Shown here in pieces: positions 1 through 8,286 of a stretch of DNA of 64,000 bases. Position 1 is the stretch's first letter. The number at the start of each line of letters is the position of its first letter. The translations under genes were made by a program, and so were the position numbers. The DNA is taken from the NCBI GenBank assembly GCA_017849575.1, contig JAFIGV010000011.1, forward strand, positions 62,001 through 126,000, read 5' to 3'. The notes beneath the pieces were generated by a model. That model did no database searches. It was not told where the DNA came from and saw only the letters and a list, made by a program, of their open reading frames with translations. Source of the DNA: Flavipsychrobacter sp. Lineage in GTDB: Bacteria > Bacteroidota > Bacteroidia > Chitinophagales > Chitinophagaceae.

Positions 1-424
1 GTGCCAGTTCGCGGTCGAGCGGCGTAGCTTTTACTTTCAGTTCCTCATGCGCTTTAAAACGGCGGGCCGTTTCTTTTACTACTGCAAATGCTTCGGGCAA
101 AATTTCGCGCAGTACTTCCTCTAAGTGCTCATCCTTTTTCTTACGGAGTTTGTCGATATCGTCATAAATGGCTTCACGGCCGTGCAGGTCTTCTCCCGCG
201 TAGGCATCCGCTTCTGCCTTTTTTGTATTGATCTCTGAGTCTATGGCCGCAAGATGTTCGCGTATTCTGCTGCGAAAATCCTGCGTTTTATTTCGAAGCT
301 CATCGTGTGTGAGCGACTCATATTCACTGAAGTAACGGTTAATTTCTGTAACGAGGGGCTGAATGCGTTTTACATCCTTGTCAGACTTGCTACCACCGAA
401 GATTTTTGAAAGAAAGCCAATCAT
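1..424 (-). CDS. secA: Preprotein translocase ATPase SecA, N-terminal part (partial)
   Basis: The reverse strand is open from an ATG at 424 to the window edge, giving the first ~141 residues of a protein that continues outside. It begins MIGFLSKIFGGSKSDKD and then reads TEINRYFSEYESLTHDELRNK, which is the typical Bacteroidota SecA N-terminus; the family is usually over 1000 residues. SecA is the cytoplasmic motor that drives unfolded preproteins through SecYEG. The charged helical insertion rich in Lys, Glu and Asp around residues 60-110 is common in SecA of this phylum. The nucleotide-binding motifs lie beyond the fragment, so the identification rests on this N-terminal block. Confidence 0.93.
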   Translation of the reverse strand, partial: MIGFLSKIFGGSKSDKDVKRIQPLVTEINRYFSEYESLTHDELRNKTQDFRSRIREHLAAIDSEINTKKAEADAYAGEDLHGREAIYDDIDKLRKKKDEHLEEVLREILPEAFAVVKETARRFKAHEELKVKATPLDRELA

Positions 425-677
425 TGTTGTTGTTATTATTCCAGTTCTGCCGGCAGCTATTGGCCGGTTTTGGTTGTTTTATGAGTAGATATGTGTATCA
501 AAACTTGTGCAGCTTTTCGGGGCTGTCACCCTGACATGCGAAAGTGTTCAAAACTAAGCCAAATGCAGGATTTCGCAAAGGTCGGGCCCCTTGCGAATAA
601 GGGGGCGGGAAATTTTTTTAACTCAGCTCTTGCAGGGCAAGAAAATTTTTATGTATTTTGGAAACCAATTCGAAAAA

Positions 678-1229
678 ATGCGCTCAATTATGAAAAAAAC
701 CTTCGTCCTCATTACAACTGTGTTGGCTACGGTATTATTTGCGAATAAAAGTTTTGCTCAGAGTGAAGAACTTGTAAGAGTTTACCGTTGGTACAATCCC
801 GAGGATAAAAATTATGTGACGGTAGCCGATGGTGAATATCAGGAAGGACAAATGCTTAACTGGGGATGGAAGGATAAGAACCTTATGTTCTTTGCTTATC
901 GTACTCCGGGTCCGGACCGTGTAGCTGTGAATAGCTGGTTCAATCCTGTTACTAAAGATTATGTAAGCATCGCAGAAGACGAGTACACTGACGATCAGAT
1001 GATTAAAATGGGCTACAAAGACAAAAAGCCTCAGTTCTACGCTCTGACCCGCCGCGGCCCAAATACGGTTGCAGTTTATCGTTGGAGAATAGAACGCAAC
1101 AGCGACTGGGTGACCATTCCTGAAGAGGGAGACACTGATCCTTACATTAAAAAAGGCTACAAGCACAAGACATTCCAATACTTCGGTATTCCGCGCAGTG
1201 TAGATGCTTCTATCTACAATCAGCTTTAA
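678..1229 (+). CDS. Secreted triple-repeat protein of unknown function
   Basis: This encodes about 183 residues starting MRSIMKKTF; the second Met at 690 is an equally good start. A signal peptide ends at SFAQ. The mature part is three tandem units of about 48 residues, each with the pattern (V)xVYRWYNP...DYVTIAEDEY...GYKDKxxQFYA. The third unit is the most diverged. The pattern of an aromatic-rich strand, an acidic turn and a GYK...F element resembles small lectin-like YRWYNP repeats such as those in DUF5648 proteins, but I cannot assign a family. It is probably periplasmic or extracellular. It stands alone, ends in its own terminator and converges on rlmI. Confidence 0.8.
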   Translation: MRSIMKKTFVLITTVLATVLFANKSFAQSEELVRVYRWYNPEDKNYVTVADGEYQEGQMLNWGWKDKNLMFFAYRTPGPDRVAVNSWFNPVTKDYVSIAEDEYTDDQMIKMGYKDKKPQFYALTRRGPNTVAVYRWRIERNSDWVTIPEEGDTDPYIKKGYKHKTFQYFGIPRSVDASIYNQL

Positions 1230-1256
1230 AGAAAAACCAATAACAGATGAAAAAAG

Positions 1257-1284
1257 AAAGGGCTGCTTTTGCGGCCCTTTTCTG
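1257..1284 (+). terminator. Rho-independent terminator, convergent region
   Basis: A 10 bp stem (AAAGGGCTGC / GCGGCCCTTT, one G-T pair) closes a TTTT loop and is followed by TTCTGTTTT. It sits 27 nt after the stop of the secreted repeat protein and could also serve rlmI, which converges on it. Confidence 0.75.
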
Positions 1285-1309
1285 TTTTCCTGATTAACCC
1301 CTGAACTCA

Positions 1310-2482
1310 CTATAATACCTGCACGATCAAAAACTTCAGATACTGAGTATTGGGTACATGCCAAAGTATGGGATGGTCTGAAGCCTGAGTCTGCCAGGAA
1401 ACCTGACGGAGCTTACGCCGGGCATCCTTTGCAGCCATGTCTATCGTCTTTAAAAACAACGTCGGGTCCACCAAATTGGTGCAGGAAGCCGTAACCAGAA
1501 AACCACCGGGCCTGGTGAGCTTCATGCCTCGGAGGTTGATCTCCTTATACCCTGTAATAGCCTTCTGAATATTCTCGCGGCTTTTCGTAAAAGCGGGAGG
1601 GTCGAGCATGACGACATCATATTTTTTACCCTCTTTCCCCCATTGCTTTAAAACATCAAATGCATTTACAGCATCAAATGTGCAAACGTCGTCAAAACCG
1701 TTGAGCGTTGCATTTCTCCGTGCAGTGTTTACTGCATGCTCCGATATATCGAGCCCCAATACAGACTTTGCTCCATAGTGGGCCGCATGGAGGGAGAAAG
1801 TGCCGGTATAACAAAATGCTTCCAAAACATCAGCGCCTTTCACAATATGCTGAATGGCCCGCCGGTTATCCTGCTGATCAAGAAAATAACCGGTTTTCTG
1901 TCCGTTTTCAATGTCCACATGAAATTTCAAACCATTCTCTCTGAGAATGATCTGCGTATCGAAGGGCTCTGATAAAAATCCCTTTTGCTGCGGCAAGCCT
2001 TCCAGCTCCCGCACCGGCACATCATTTCGCTCATAAATTCCTTTGGGAGAAAAGATTTTGTTTAGCGCAGCAACTATGGCAGATTTCCAACGATCCACGC
2101 CGAGAGCCAGCGTCTGCAAAACCAGATAATCATTGAATTTGTCAATAATCAAAGCCGGCAGTTCATCGGCCTCGCCAAAAACCAGCCTGCAATTTTCGAC
2201 ATAGCCGATCTGCTGACGATATTCCCAGGCCTTCAAAAGCCTTTTGTAAAAAAATTCTTCATTGATCTGCTCTGCCTTATCTCGGGAAAGCAGGCGGATA
2301 CGAATCTGAGATGCGGGATTGATATAGCCTTTGCCTACAAAAGACCCATTGTAGGAATATACTTCCACCACATCTCCCGCAGCATATTCGCCTTCGCTGT
2401 CGCCCAGTTCGTTTGCGAATATCCAGGGATGTCCGTTGACCACACGATCTCCGATCTTCTTCCTCAGAAAAAATTTTGCCAT
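1310..2482 (-). CDS. rlmI: 23S rRNA (cytosine-C5)-methyltransferase, RlmI family
   Basis: The product is a 390-residue class I SAM-dependent methyltransferase. An N-terminal PUA-like RNA-binding domain (about residues 1-75, with NGHPWIFANEL) precedes a linker and the Rossmann domain. The SAM-binding motif is VLEAFCYTGTFSLHA, followed by LDISEHAV, the catalytic MLDPPAFTKS and the motif VTASCTNLVD with the Cys expected of m5C methyltransferases. The length matches RlmI/RlmK-type enzymes, which methylate 23S rRNA (C1962 in E. coli). The gene is divergent from recN, and its -10-like box (2487-2494) lies so close to the ATG that the transcript would have almost no leader. Exact rRNA target is inferred from the family. 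Confidence 0.9.
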   Translation of the reverse strand: MAKFFLRKKIGDRVVNGHPWIFANELGDSEGEYAAGDVVEVYSYNGSFVGKGYINPASQIRIRLLSRDKAEQINEEFFYKRLLKAWEYRQQIGYVENCRLVFGEADELPALIIDKFNDYLVLQTLALGVDRWKSAIVAALNKIFSPKGIYERNDVPVRELEGLPQQKGFLSEPFDTQIILRENGLKFHVDIENGQKTGYFLDQQDNRRAIQHIVKGADVLEAFCYTGTFSLHAAHYGAKSVLGLDISEHAVNTARRNATLNGFDDVCTFDAVNAFDVLKQWGKEGKKYDVVMLDPPAFTKSRENIQKAITGYKEINLRGMKLTRPGGFLVTASCTNLVDPTLFLKTIDMAAKDARRKLRQVSWQTQASDHPILWHVPNTQYLKFLIVQVL

Positions 2483-2486
2483 GCTG

Positions 2487-2494
2487 CAAATATA
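2487..2494 (-). promoter_or_regulatory. Promoter -7 box of rlmI
   Basis: On the minus strand this reads TATATTTG, an exact TAnnTTTG Bacteroidota -7 element. Its last base is only 4 nt from the rlmI ATG, so transcription should start at or within a base or two of the start codon. The -33 element is weak (a T-rich run about 16 nt upstream). Confidence 0.6.
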
Positions 2495-2524
2495 GAACGG
2501 GGCACCGCGAAAAACGGAGCTGGT

Positions 2525-2554
2525 TTTGCAAACCTGCGAGGTTTGATAACTTTG
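2525..2554 (+). promoter_or_regulatory. Promoter of recN (TTTG-18-TAACTTTG)
   Basis: TTTG at 2525-2528 and TAACTTTG at 2547-2554 are separated by 18 nt, matching the Bacteroidota housekeeping sigma consensus. Only 5 nt separate the -7 box from the recN ATG, which predicts a leaderless message. Confidence 0.7.
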
Positions 2555-2559
2555 GGATT

Positions 2560-4218
2560 ATGCTGCAGAAACTGGTGATCAGAAATTATGCGATCATTGA
2601 CTATCTGATCTTCGAACCCGGAAAAAACTTTAACACCCTTACCGGGGAGACCGGGGCCGGAAAAAGTATTATACTGGGTGCACTTTCGTTGATTCTGGGT
2701 GAGCGTGCAGACACTTCCGTACTCATCAACAAGACGGAAAAATGCGTTGTAGAAGCCCTATTCGATGTTCGCAACTTTCAGTCGTTCAGGGCCATCCTCC
2801 GCGAAAACGATCTTGATGATGATGAGCAATGCATTATACGCAGAGAAATCTCTACCGGTGGAAAATCGCGTGCTTTTGTAAATGACACTCCGGTAACCCT
2901 TCATCTCCTGAACAGCCTCACCTCGTTGCTGGTGGACCTTCATCAGCAATTTGGTCATCTGGCCCTCGAAGACGACCGATTCCAGATGGATGTAATAGAT
3001 GCCATAGCAGGAAACGAAAAACTGCTGCTTGAATTTCAGGAGCATTATCGCGAATGGCAAAGATGCAGCCAGCAGTTGCAGGAACTACAGCACAGGCAGG
3101 AGGAATGGCAGAAGGAAGCCGACTACAAGCAGTTTCTATATGACGAACTGGCGGCGGCGGCATTTGCAGAGCATGAGATTGAAGAGGCGGAAGCTGCTCA
3201 GCAAAAGCTGATGCATAGCGAACGTATCCTATCCGTGTTGGAAAGCTCGGTAGCACAGCTTGAAGAGGGCGAGCAGCCTATGCTCGTACTGCTGAAGAAA
3301 ACTTTGCAGCAGTTGCAGGGTATAGCCGATGTGGTTCCGGAAACGCAGCCGCTTGCGCTAAGGGTGTCCGGAGCTTATGAAGAACTGAAAGATGTAGCTG
3401 CCGAACTCGGCATGCTTCGCTCAAACATTGATCTCGACCCGGCGGGACTTCTCAAATTGCAGGATCGGCTCGACCTCGCCTACCGCCTGTTGAAAAAGCA
3501 TGCTTTGAAAACTACCGCAGATCTGCTGGCCCTGCAGCAAAGCCTCGGCCAGGAGCTTCAGGCCACTCAAAACCTTTCGATGGATATCGAAACTTTGAGA
3601 GTGAAAAAAAATGAGGTATTTGAACAGGCGCGCGCCCTGGCAGTAGAACTCAGTAAACGCCGCCATGCAGTGGCCTCCACCTTCAGCGACCGTGTGAACG
3701 AACGGTTGCAATGGGTAGGTATGCCCAATAGCCGTTTTGCGGTGGAACTTTCTGAAGTAAAAACTCTCCAGGCCACCGGGCAGGATAACGTGCACTTCCT
3801 GCTGGATGCCAACAAAACCGGACAAATGCTGCCCGTATATAAAGTGGCATCCGGCGGAGAGCTGAGCCGCATTATGCTCTGCATTAAATCGCTTACCGCA
3901 GAAGCCATGCAACTGCCCACGCTGATCTTCGATGAAGTAGATACAGGCATTTCGGGCGAAGCTGCCCGACAGGTAGGGCTGCTGCTGCAAAGTCTTGGCA
4001 AACATCATCAGATCATCTCCATTACCCATCAGCCTCAGGTGGCAGCAAAAGGCAGCACCCACTTTTTTGTGTACAAGGACATTACGCCCGAAGGAAAAAT
4101 CACAACAAGAGTAAAACAACTCAATGACGAGGAAAGAATAAAAGCCGTGGCACAAATGATAGGGGGAGAGGCACCGAGTGAGGCGGCGTTTCAGAGTGCG
4201 CGCGAACTAGTGGCTTGA
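2560..4218 (+). CDS. recN: DNA repair protein RecN
   Basis: This is a 552-residue SMC-like ATPase that acts in double-strand break repair. Starting at ATG 2560 it opens MLQKLVIRNYAIID, the standard RecN N-terminus; upstream in-frame Met codons extend into the promoter and are not used. Walker A is GETGAGKS at residues 29-36. A long Glu/Gln-rich coiled coil fills the middle (about residues 150-350). The C-terminal ABC signature is ASGGELSRIML, and Walker B is LIFDEVDTGISGEA, followed by SITHQPQVAA. Length and motif order are normal for the family. In many Bacteroidota recN sits next to coaBC and porD; here those genes are almost 40 kb away. Confidence 0.97.
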   Translation: MLQKLVIRNYAIIDYLIFEPGKNFNTLTGETGAGKSIILGALSLILGERADTSVLINKTEKCVVEALFDVRNFQSFRAILRENDLDDDEQCIIRREISTGGKSRAFVNDTPVTLHLLNSLTSLLVDLHQQFGHLALEDDRFQMDVIDAIAGNEKLLLEFQEHYREWQRCSQQLQELQHRQEEWQKEADYKQFLYDELAAAAFAEHEIEEAEAAQQKLMHSERILSVLESSVAQLEEGEQPMLVLLKKTLQQLQGIADVVPETQPLALRVSGAYEELKDVAAELGMLRSNIDLDPAGLLKLQDRLDLAYRLLKKHALKTTADLLALQQSLGQELQATQNLSMDIETLRVKKNEVFEQARALAVELSKRRHAVASTFSDRVNERLQWVGMPNSRFAVELSEVKTLQATGQDNVHFLLDANKTGQMLPVYKVASGGELSRIMLCIKSLTAEAMQLPTLIFDEVDTGISGEAARQVGLLLQSLGKHHQIISITHQPQVAAKGSTHFFVYKDITPEGKITTRVKQLNDEERIKAVAQMIGGEAPSEAAFQSARELVA

Positions 4219-4229
4219 ATAAAAACAAT

Positions 4230-4251
4230 AAGGCGCCAGGAATGACGCCTT
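4230..4251 (+). terminator. Possible weak terminator after recN
   Basis: AAGGCG and CGCCTT form a 6 bp stem around a 10 nt loop, 12 nt after the recN stop. The following tract (TCTCC) is poor in T, so efficiency is doubtful. Confidence 0.4.
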
Positions 4252-4415
4252 CTCCATTGCAATATGAACTAAACTAAAGCATCGGTTAGGATGCCTTCAC
4301 AAAAATGTTTTTCTTTCCCAGGAAGTTGTGCATTTCACCGGCCCTTAACAAACGCTTTACGAGCTATTAACAAACATTCTGACTCAGATCTTTGCAACCT
4401 TAAGGCATCCTAAGC

Positions 4416-5465
4416 GTGAAATACGATTACATTATTGTTGGACAAGGACTTTGCGGCAGCTTACTAAGTTATGAGCTGATGAAACGCGGGAAACAGTGCC
4501 TCGTGTACGACCCACACCATTTGCCCGGTGCCTCTGCTATTGCCTGCGGATTGATCAACCCCGTAACCGGAAAACGATTCGTACGATCGTGGTGGTATGA
4601 CAAGCTGCTCGAAAAAGCGCAGGAAACATATGAGCACATCGGAGCTTTGCTGGGCAACTGCCTTATCCGCACTCATGAACTCTACCATATTTTCAGCAGC
4701 GAGGCAGATCGCTCTGCTTTTTGCAGTCGCGAGGATAATGAACTTCATTTGATGGATGTTGATATAGCCCCGCATCCTTTTCGTGCACCCTATGGCGTAG
4801 GTCGTATTGCTCCTTGCTTTTCGATTAATACATCGGCCTTGATCGAAGGGTGGAAAGCTGAACTGGACCGGCACAATCTAATGTGCCCTGAGCCATTCGA
4901 CTGGCAGCAGCTTGAACAAACCGGAGAGGGCATTCGGTACAAAAATATTGAGGCCCAAAAACTGATTTGCTGTGGCGGTGCTTCTGATGCCCACAATCCC
5001 TTTTTCAAAAACCTCCCTTTTTCACTGAATAAAGGAGAGGCCCTGGTAGTCAGCCTGCCCCTCACAGATCAACAAACGATCATTCAGGAAAAGTATAAGC
5101 TGGTGCCGCTTGGAGAGGGTCTTTTTTGGGTGGGTTCCTCTTTTGAATGGTCATATGATTCGGCACGGCCTGGCGCAGCATTTGGTGCCGCAGTGGAGGC
5201 CTGGCTTCGAAACGATCTGCACCTGAATTTTTCCGTAGTACAACATGGCGCAGCCATACGACCCTCCACCATAGACTACAGACCTTTTGTGGGCCTGCAC
5301 CCTACGCACTCCGCTATCGGCATCTTCAACGGAATGGGCACGAAAGGATTTTTGCTTGCGCCGCTTTTTGCCTGCCACTTCGCAGACTTCCTTTGCCAGG
5401 GCACGCCCCTTCCCGCTGAGGCAGACCTGACAAGGTTTGCCAAAGCACTACTGCGTCATCCGTAG
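4416..5465 (+). CDS. FAD-dependent oxidoreductase, DAO family
   Basis: The protein has 349 residues and starts at GTG 4416. The N-terminal dinucleotide-binding motif is YIIVGQGLCGSLLSYEL (GxGxxG), followed by an acidic strand end YDP and GLINPVTGKRF. The C-terminus carries the second FAD-contacting segment (IRPSTIDYRPFVGLHP...GMGTKGFLLAP). This layout matches the D-amino-acid oxidase/glycine oxidase superfamily and is closest in style to the short MnmC-C-like oxidoreductases common in Bacteroidota. The substrate cannot be read from the sequence. A near-consensus -7 box (GATCTTTG, 4387-4394) lies 21 nt upstream. It appears monocistronic. Confidence 0.85.
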   Translation: MKYDYIIVGQGLCGSLLSYELMKRGKQCLVYDPHHLPGASAIACGLINPVTGKRFVRSWWYDKLLEKAQETYEHIGALLGNCLIRTHELYHIFSSEADRSAFCSREDNELHLMDVDIAPHPFRAPYGVGRIAPCFSINTSALIEGWKAELDRHNLMCPEPFDWQQLEQTGEGIRYKNIEAQKLICCGGASDAHNPFFKNLPFSLNKGEALVVSLPLTDQQTIIQEKYKLVPLGEGLFWVGSSFEWSYDSARPGAAFGAAVEAWLRNDLHLNFSVVQHGAAIRPSTIDYRPFVGLHPTHSAIGIFNGMGTKGFLLAPLFACHFADFLCQGTPLPAEADLTRFAKALLRHP

Positions 5466-5572
5466 GCGGAAAAAACTCCTGCTATCCGCGGCCAGAGTTG
5501 CTTTATGGCTATGGCTCATCCCTACAGTATGTTGAAAAGAAGAGGGGCCGCTGCAAATGCTTTAAAAATCTA

Positions 5573-5603
5573 TTTGTTAGTTGTCTTTAGCGAATTATCT
5601 TTG
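5573..5603 (+). promoter_or_regulatory. Promoter of tRNA-Leu
   Basis: TTTG at 5573-5576 and TATCTTTG at 5596-5603, with a 19 nt spacer, match the Bacteroidota promoter consensus. The mature tRNA begins 26 nt downstream. Confidence 0.75.
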
Positions 5604-5629
5604 CAGCCCTTAGTTCTTTAGGAAACGAT

Positions 5630-5716
5630 GCCCAGGTGGCGAAATTGGTAGACGCACTGTGTTCAGGTCGCAGCGCCTGCAAGGGTGTGCTGGTTCGAAT
5701 CCAGTCCTGGGCACCA
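5630..5716 (+). tRNA. tRNA-Leu (anticodon CAG)
   Basis: An 87 nt type II tRNA. The acceptor stem is GCCCAGG/CCTGGGC, the discriminator is A, and CCA is encoded (5714-5716). The D-arm contains AAATTGGTAGA. The anticodon stem CTGTG/CGCAG holds the 7 nt loop TTCAGGT with anticodon CAG. A variable arm and a T-arm (GCTGG-TTCGAAT-CCAGT) follow. Confidence 0.97.
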
Positions 5717-5719
5717 TGA

Positions 5720-5746
5720 AACCCGCTCTCGGAGCGGGTTTTGTTA
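5720..5746 (+). terminator. Terminator of tRNA-Leu
   Basis: A 9 bp perfect stem (AACCCGCTC/GAGCGGGTT) with a 3 nt TCG loop is followed by TTGTTATTT, starting 4 nt after the CCA end of the tRNA. Confidence 0.85.
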
Positions 5747-6595
5747 TTTAACGAACCGAATAAGAAAACTCTATTTCGGATTGCAAATCCGAATTATCCT
5801 TATGTTCCGGATGCGCTTTGCTAACATCCGGAACAACGGAAATGCCCCTCGGAAAAGTTATTTGCCATTTACGATCTTTCCAGGAAGCAATTCTACTCTA
5901 AGTTCAAATCATCCGAAGACTCATGCAACTTTTTCAGCCGTATCCTCTCGTAATTGCGGATGCGCCCCTGATTTTTCTTGCTTCTTCTTTCGATCAAGCA
6001 AAAAGAAGAAGAGGAAATGAGGGCGTTGATTTGTTTTGTCTTCGTGTAGAGATTTCATTTTTGAGATTTTGATAGTCATGACACACCCCTGCCCGGCGCC
6101 AGGCCACCGCACGTCCCCTCTCAAGAGGGGAGATCGTGGAGCCCGGAATTTCATTCAACATTGGGAATTGTCTCATTATTTTCAAATCAGCACATCTTCA
6201 AATCTTCAAATCGAAATAGATTGCTTCGTCGCTCCGCTTTGCTGAGTTCCTCGCAAAGACGCGAGTAATATGTGTGCCTTTGCCACATTGACTAAGTGCC
6301 GCAGGCATGACGGATGCGGGCCTTGGGTAAAAAGCCGTTAAGAAGTTAGAGTTCTGGAGCGTTGAGCAATGAAGATGATGCATAGCGTTAAGCAGTTGAT
6401 GACTAAAAGGTTGGGAACTGCACAAGTGCCTCATAGTAAGCTTATTCTTCATTGTAGCGGAAGAAATTCAACTTTAGGCTTTTTATCCCAGCCCTTGATT
6501 TTTCTTGCTTCTTCTTTTGATCTAGCAAAAGAAGAAGAGGAAATTCAACTTTAGGCTGTTTATCCCAGTCTGGCTAACATCCGGAACAAGCGGTT
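5747..6595. repeat. Gene-free stretch made of intergenic repeat fragments
   Basis: No credible gene lies between the tRNA terminator and the dehydrogenase operon. The DNA consists of repeat pieces. There is a REP-like double hairpin (5775-5835). A 50 bp hairpin-forming unit starting TGATTTTTCTTGCTTCTTCT occurs at 5969-6018 and 6496-6544. A 31 bp direct repeat starting GAAATTCAACTTTAGGCT is at 6463-6493 and 6540-6570. A CCCCTC/GAGGGG hairpin lies at 6115-6130. A segment at 6220-6263 resembles, in reverse complement, the TTGCGAGGA...GACGAAGCAATC repeat seen in many bacterial intergenic regions. Open frames here have no recognisable protein features. Confidence 0.7.
5775..5835 (+). repeat. REP-like double-hairpin element, copy 1
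   Basis: Two adjacent hairpins are visible. Hairpin A is TTCGGATT-GCA-AATCCGAA (5775-5793). Hairpin B has an 11 bp stem TGTTCCGGATG/CATCCGGAACA (5803-5813 with 5825-5835) and an 11 nt loop. They are joined by TTATCCTTA. The same architecture, on the opposite strand and with compensatory base changes, occurs at 22889-22946. The 3' half of hairpin B, with the preceding GCTAA, is repeated at 6573-6589. Such paired hairpins resemble REP/BIME elements mobilised by RAYT (Y1) transposases. Confidence 0.7.
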
Positions 6596-7408
6596 TTATT
6601 TTTTAAGGCGGTTACTCATCATGTCAAAAAATTCCGGGTCGGTCATGTTCTTTCGTTTGTCCAGCAAGTAGTGAGCGTCATTTCCCGCCCGGTATCTTAA
6701 TTGATCTGTACCATCGGTTACTGCATTAAAAATTACTTCTGCAACTAAACCCGGTGGCGAAACTGTGTTATCCGGATCCCGCCATTGTGCCATCAAAGCT
6801 TCGATCAGAGAGCGATAATCTTCAACCGCTCCCGCTTGAAAATCGAAAGAACGTCCTCCAAAATCTGTCGCCACAAATCCTGGCTCTACAATTTTTACTT
6901 TCACTCCTATTGCAGCCATTTCATAATGCAACGACTCCGAAATGCCTTCCACGGCAAACTTGGTTCCGTGATAAAGCGAGCCCAATGCAAAAGTCATTTG
7001 CCCGCCGATTGAAGAAATATTGACAATAACTCCGTCTTTATTTTTTCTGAAATGAGGAATGATCGCCCGGGTAACATCCAACAATCCGAGGACATTTGTA
7101 TTGAACTGTCTGACAATATTTTCCTTCGGAAACGTTTCTAAGGGTCCATAAGCTCCATAACCTGCATTATTTACCAGGGCATCAATTTTGCCAAATTTTG
7201 CAATACCGCTCTTTATCGCCTGTTCGATGCTTGCTTCATCAAGTACATCTAACTTTTTCAGGTAAACGTTTTCTAACTCTCTTAAATTTTTTTCCTTTTC
7301 CGGCGAACGCATGGTGGCAATTACGTTCCAACCTTGTTGCTGAAAATAGATGGCGGTTGCTTTGCCGATGCCGCTGCTTGCTCCGGTAATCAATAAGGTT
7401 TTGCTCAT
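6596..7408 (-). CDS. SDR family oxidoreductase
   Basis: This encodes a 270-residue classical short-chain dehydrogenase. The cofactor motif TGASSGIG is near residue 7, NNAGYGAYGP follows, the catalytic Ser is in NISSIGG and the YxxxK pair is YHGTKFAVEG. The ATG at 7408 is preferred over an in-frame TTG at 7414, because it lies 2 nt after the stop of the upstream dehydrogenase. Both SDR genes probably form one transcript. The NADP- or NAD-dependent substrate is unknown. The AraC gene upstream suggests inducible expression, perhaps for detoxifying or reducing carbonyl compounds, which is an inference from context only. Confidence 0.9.
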   Translation of the reverse strand: MSKTLLITGASSGIGKATAIYFQQQGWNVIATMRSPEKEKNLRELENVYLKKLDVLDEASIEQAIKSGIAKFGKIDALVNNAGYGAYGPLETFPKENIVRQFNTNVLGLLDVTRAIIPHFRKNKDGVIVNISSIGGQMTFALGSLYHGTKFAVEGISESLHYEMAAIGVKVKIVEPGFVATDFGGRSFDFQAGAVEDYRSLIEALMAQWRDPDNTVSPPGLVAEVIFNAVTDGTDQLRYRAGNDAHYLLDKRKNMTDPEFFDMMSNRLKK

Positions 7409-7410
7409 TG

Positions 7411-8286
7411 TCAATCTTTGTTTAGGGTAAGTAAATTTTCCACAGCATTCGCTGTGTAAATGGCTTTTGTCGTATCGTTCAGCACTTTATTGTAGTTCTC
7501 AATAGGCTGTTTCAACCCTGAAAAATCAACAACGGTTCTAAACGGCTTTTCGCCAAAAGGTGTATTCACTAATTGCAGTACGGCTTCTGCCACTCGTTCA
7601 GGTCTTTGTTCGGGTATCGACTGTACATAGGCCACATATCCATGGATAGAGGTTTCGGGAAGGCTCGCCATTTCACCATATTGGTTCATTCTATCGGTGT
7701 CGCCCGGGCTTATCATTCCGCTCATAAAAGCCGTAGGAAATCCACCTGGTTCTACGATGCAAGATTCGATGCCAAATCCTGAAAGCTCTGCTCTATAACC
7801 TTCTGCCAGAGACTCTAACGCGTATTTTGAAGCGCAGTAAGATGCCAAAAACGGAGTGGTAACCCTACCGATGCAGCTCGAGGTGTGAATGATGGTTCCT
7901 TTTCTTTGCTGTCTTAAATACGGCAAGACCGCTCTCATCAGACGCTGTACACCAAAGACATTTACCTCAAACATATTCCGGAGGTCGGCTACAGTAAAGC
8001 ACTCAAGAATACCGTTGGCTCCGATACCAGCATTGTTAAAAACAGTATCGAGACCGCCCATCAATGCTATCGCCGATTGTACCCCTGCATTTACGCTGTC
8101 TTCGCGGGTTACATCCATCTCAACCAGGGCTACGCCTTTTGCCTGTAACTCACGTGCGATAGACTCATTTTTACCGGAAACGGAACGCATGGTGCCCACC
8201 ACCTGATGACCATTTTCTGCCAACTGAATACAGGTTAAACTTCCAAAAGCTCCGCTTGCACCCGTTACTAATACCTTTTGTTTCAT
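7411..8286 (-). CDS. SDR family oxidoreductase
   Basis: A 291-residue short-chain dehydrogenase starting MKQKVLVTGASGAFG at 8286; the open frame continues upstream without a supported start. It has the TGASGAFG cofactor loop, NNAGIGANG, TSSCIG with the catalytic Ser, and YCASKYALE (YxxxK). The C-terminal part after residue 190 resembles the extended tail of fungal/bacterial SDRs acting on larger substrates. It is the first gene of a two-gene SDR operon and lies 122 nt downstream of the AraC regulator on the same strand. The two SDRs are related but clearly distinct, so this is not a recent duplication. Confidence 0.9.
   Translation of the reverse strand: MKQKVLVTGASGAFGSLTCIQLAENGHQVVGTMRSVSGKNESIARELQAKGVALVEMDVTREDSVNAGVQSAIALMGGLDTVFNNAGIGANGILECFTVADLRNMFEVNVFGVQRLMRAVLPYLRQQRKGTIIHTSSCIGRVTTPFLASYCASKYALESLAEGYRAELSGFGIESCIVEPGGFPTAFMSGMISPGDTDRMNQYGEMASLPETSIHGYVAYVQSIPEQRPERVAEAVLQLVNTPFGEKPFRTVVDFSGLKQPIENYNKVLNDTTKAIYTANAVENLLTLNKD

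Noticed and set aside
591-677. Upstream in-frame extension of the secreted triple-repeat protein
   Set aside because: The extra 29 residues precede a clean signal peptide beginning at the Met codons at 678 and 690, and they look like untranslated leader.
5685-6020. Open frame of 111 codons starting inside tRNA-Leu
   Set aside because: It overlaps the tRNA, its terminator and repeat elements, and the translation has no protein-like features.
5630-6595. Possible integrated island behind tRNA-Leu
   Set aside because: No integrase, transposase or repeated tRNA end is present in the window; only repeat debris remains.
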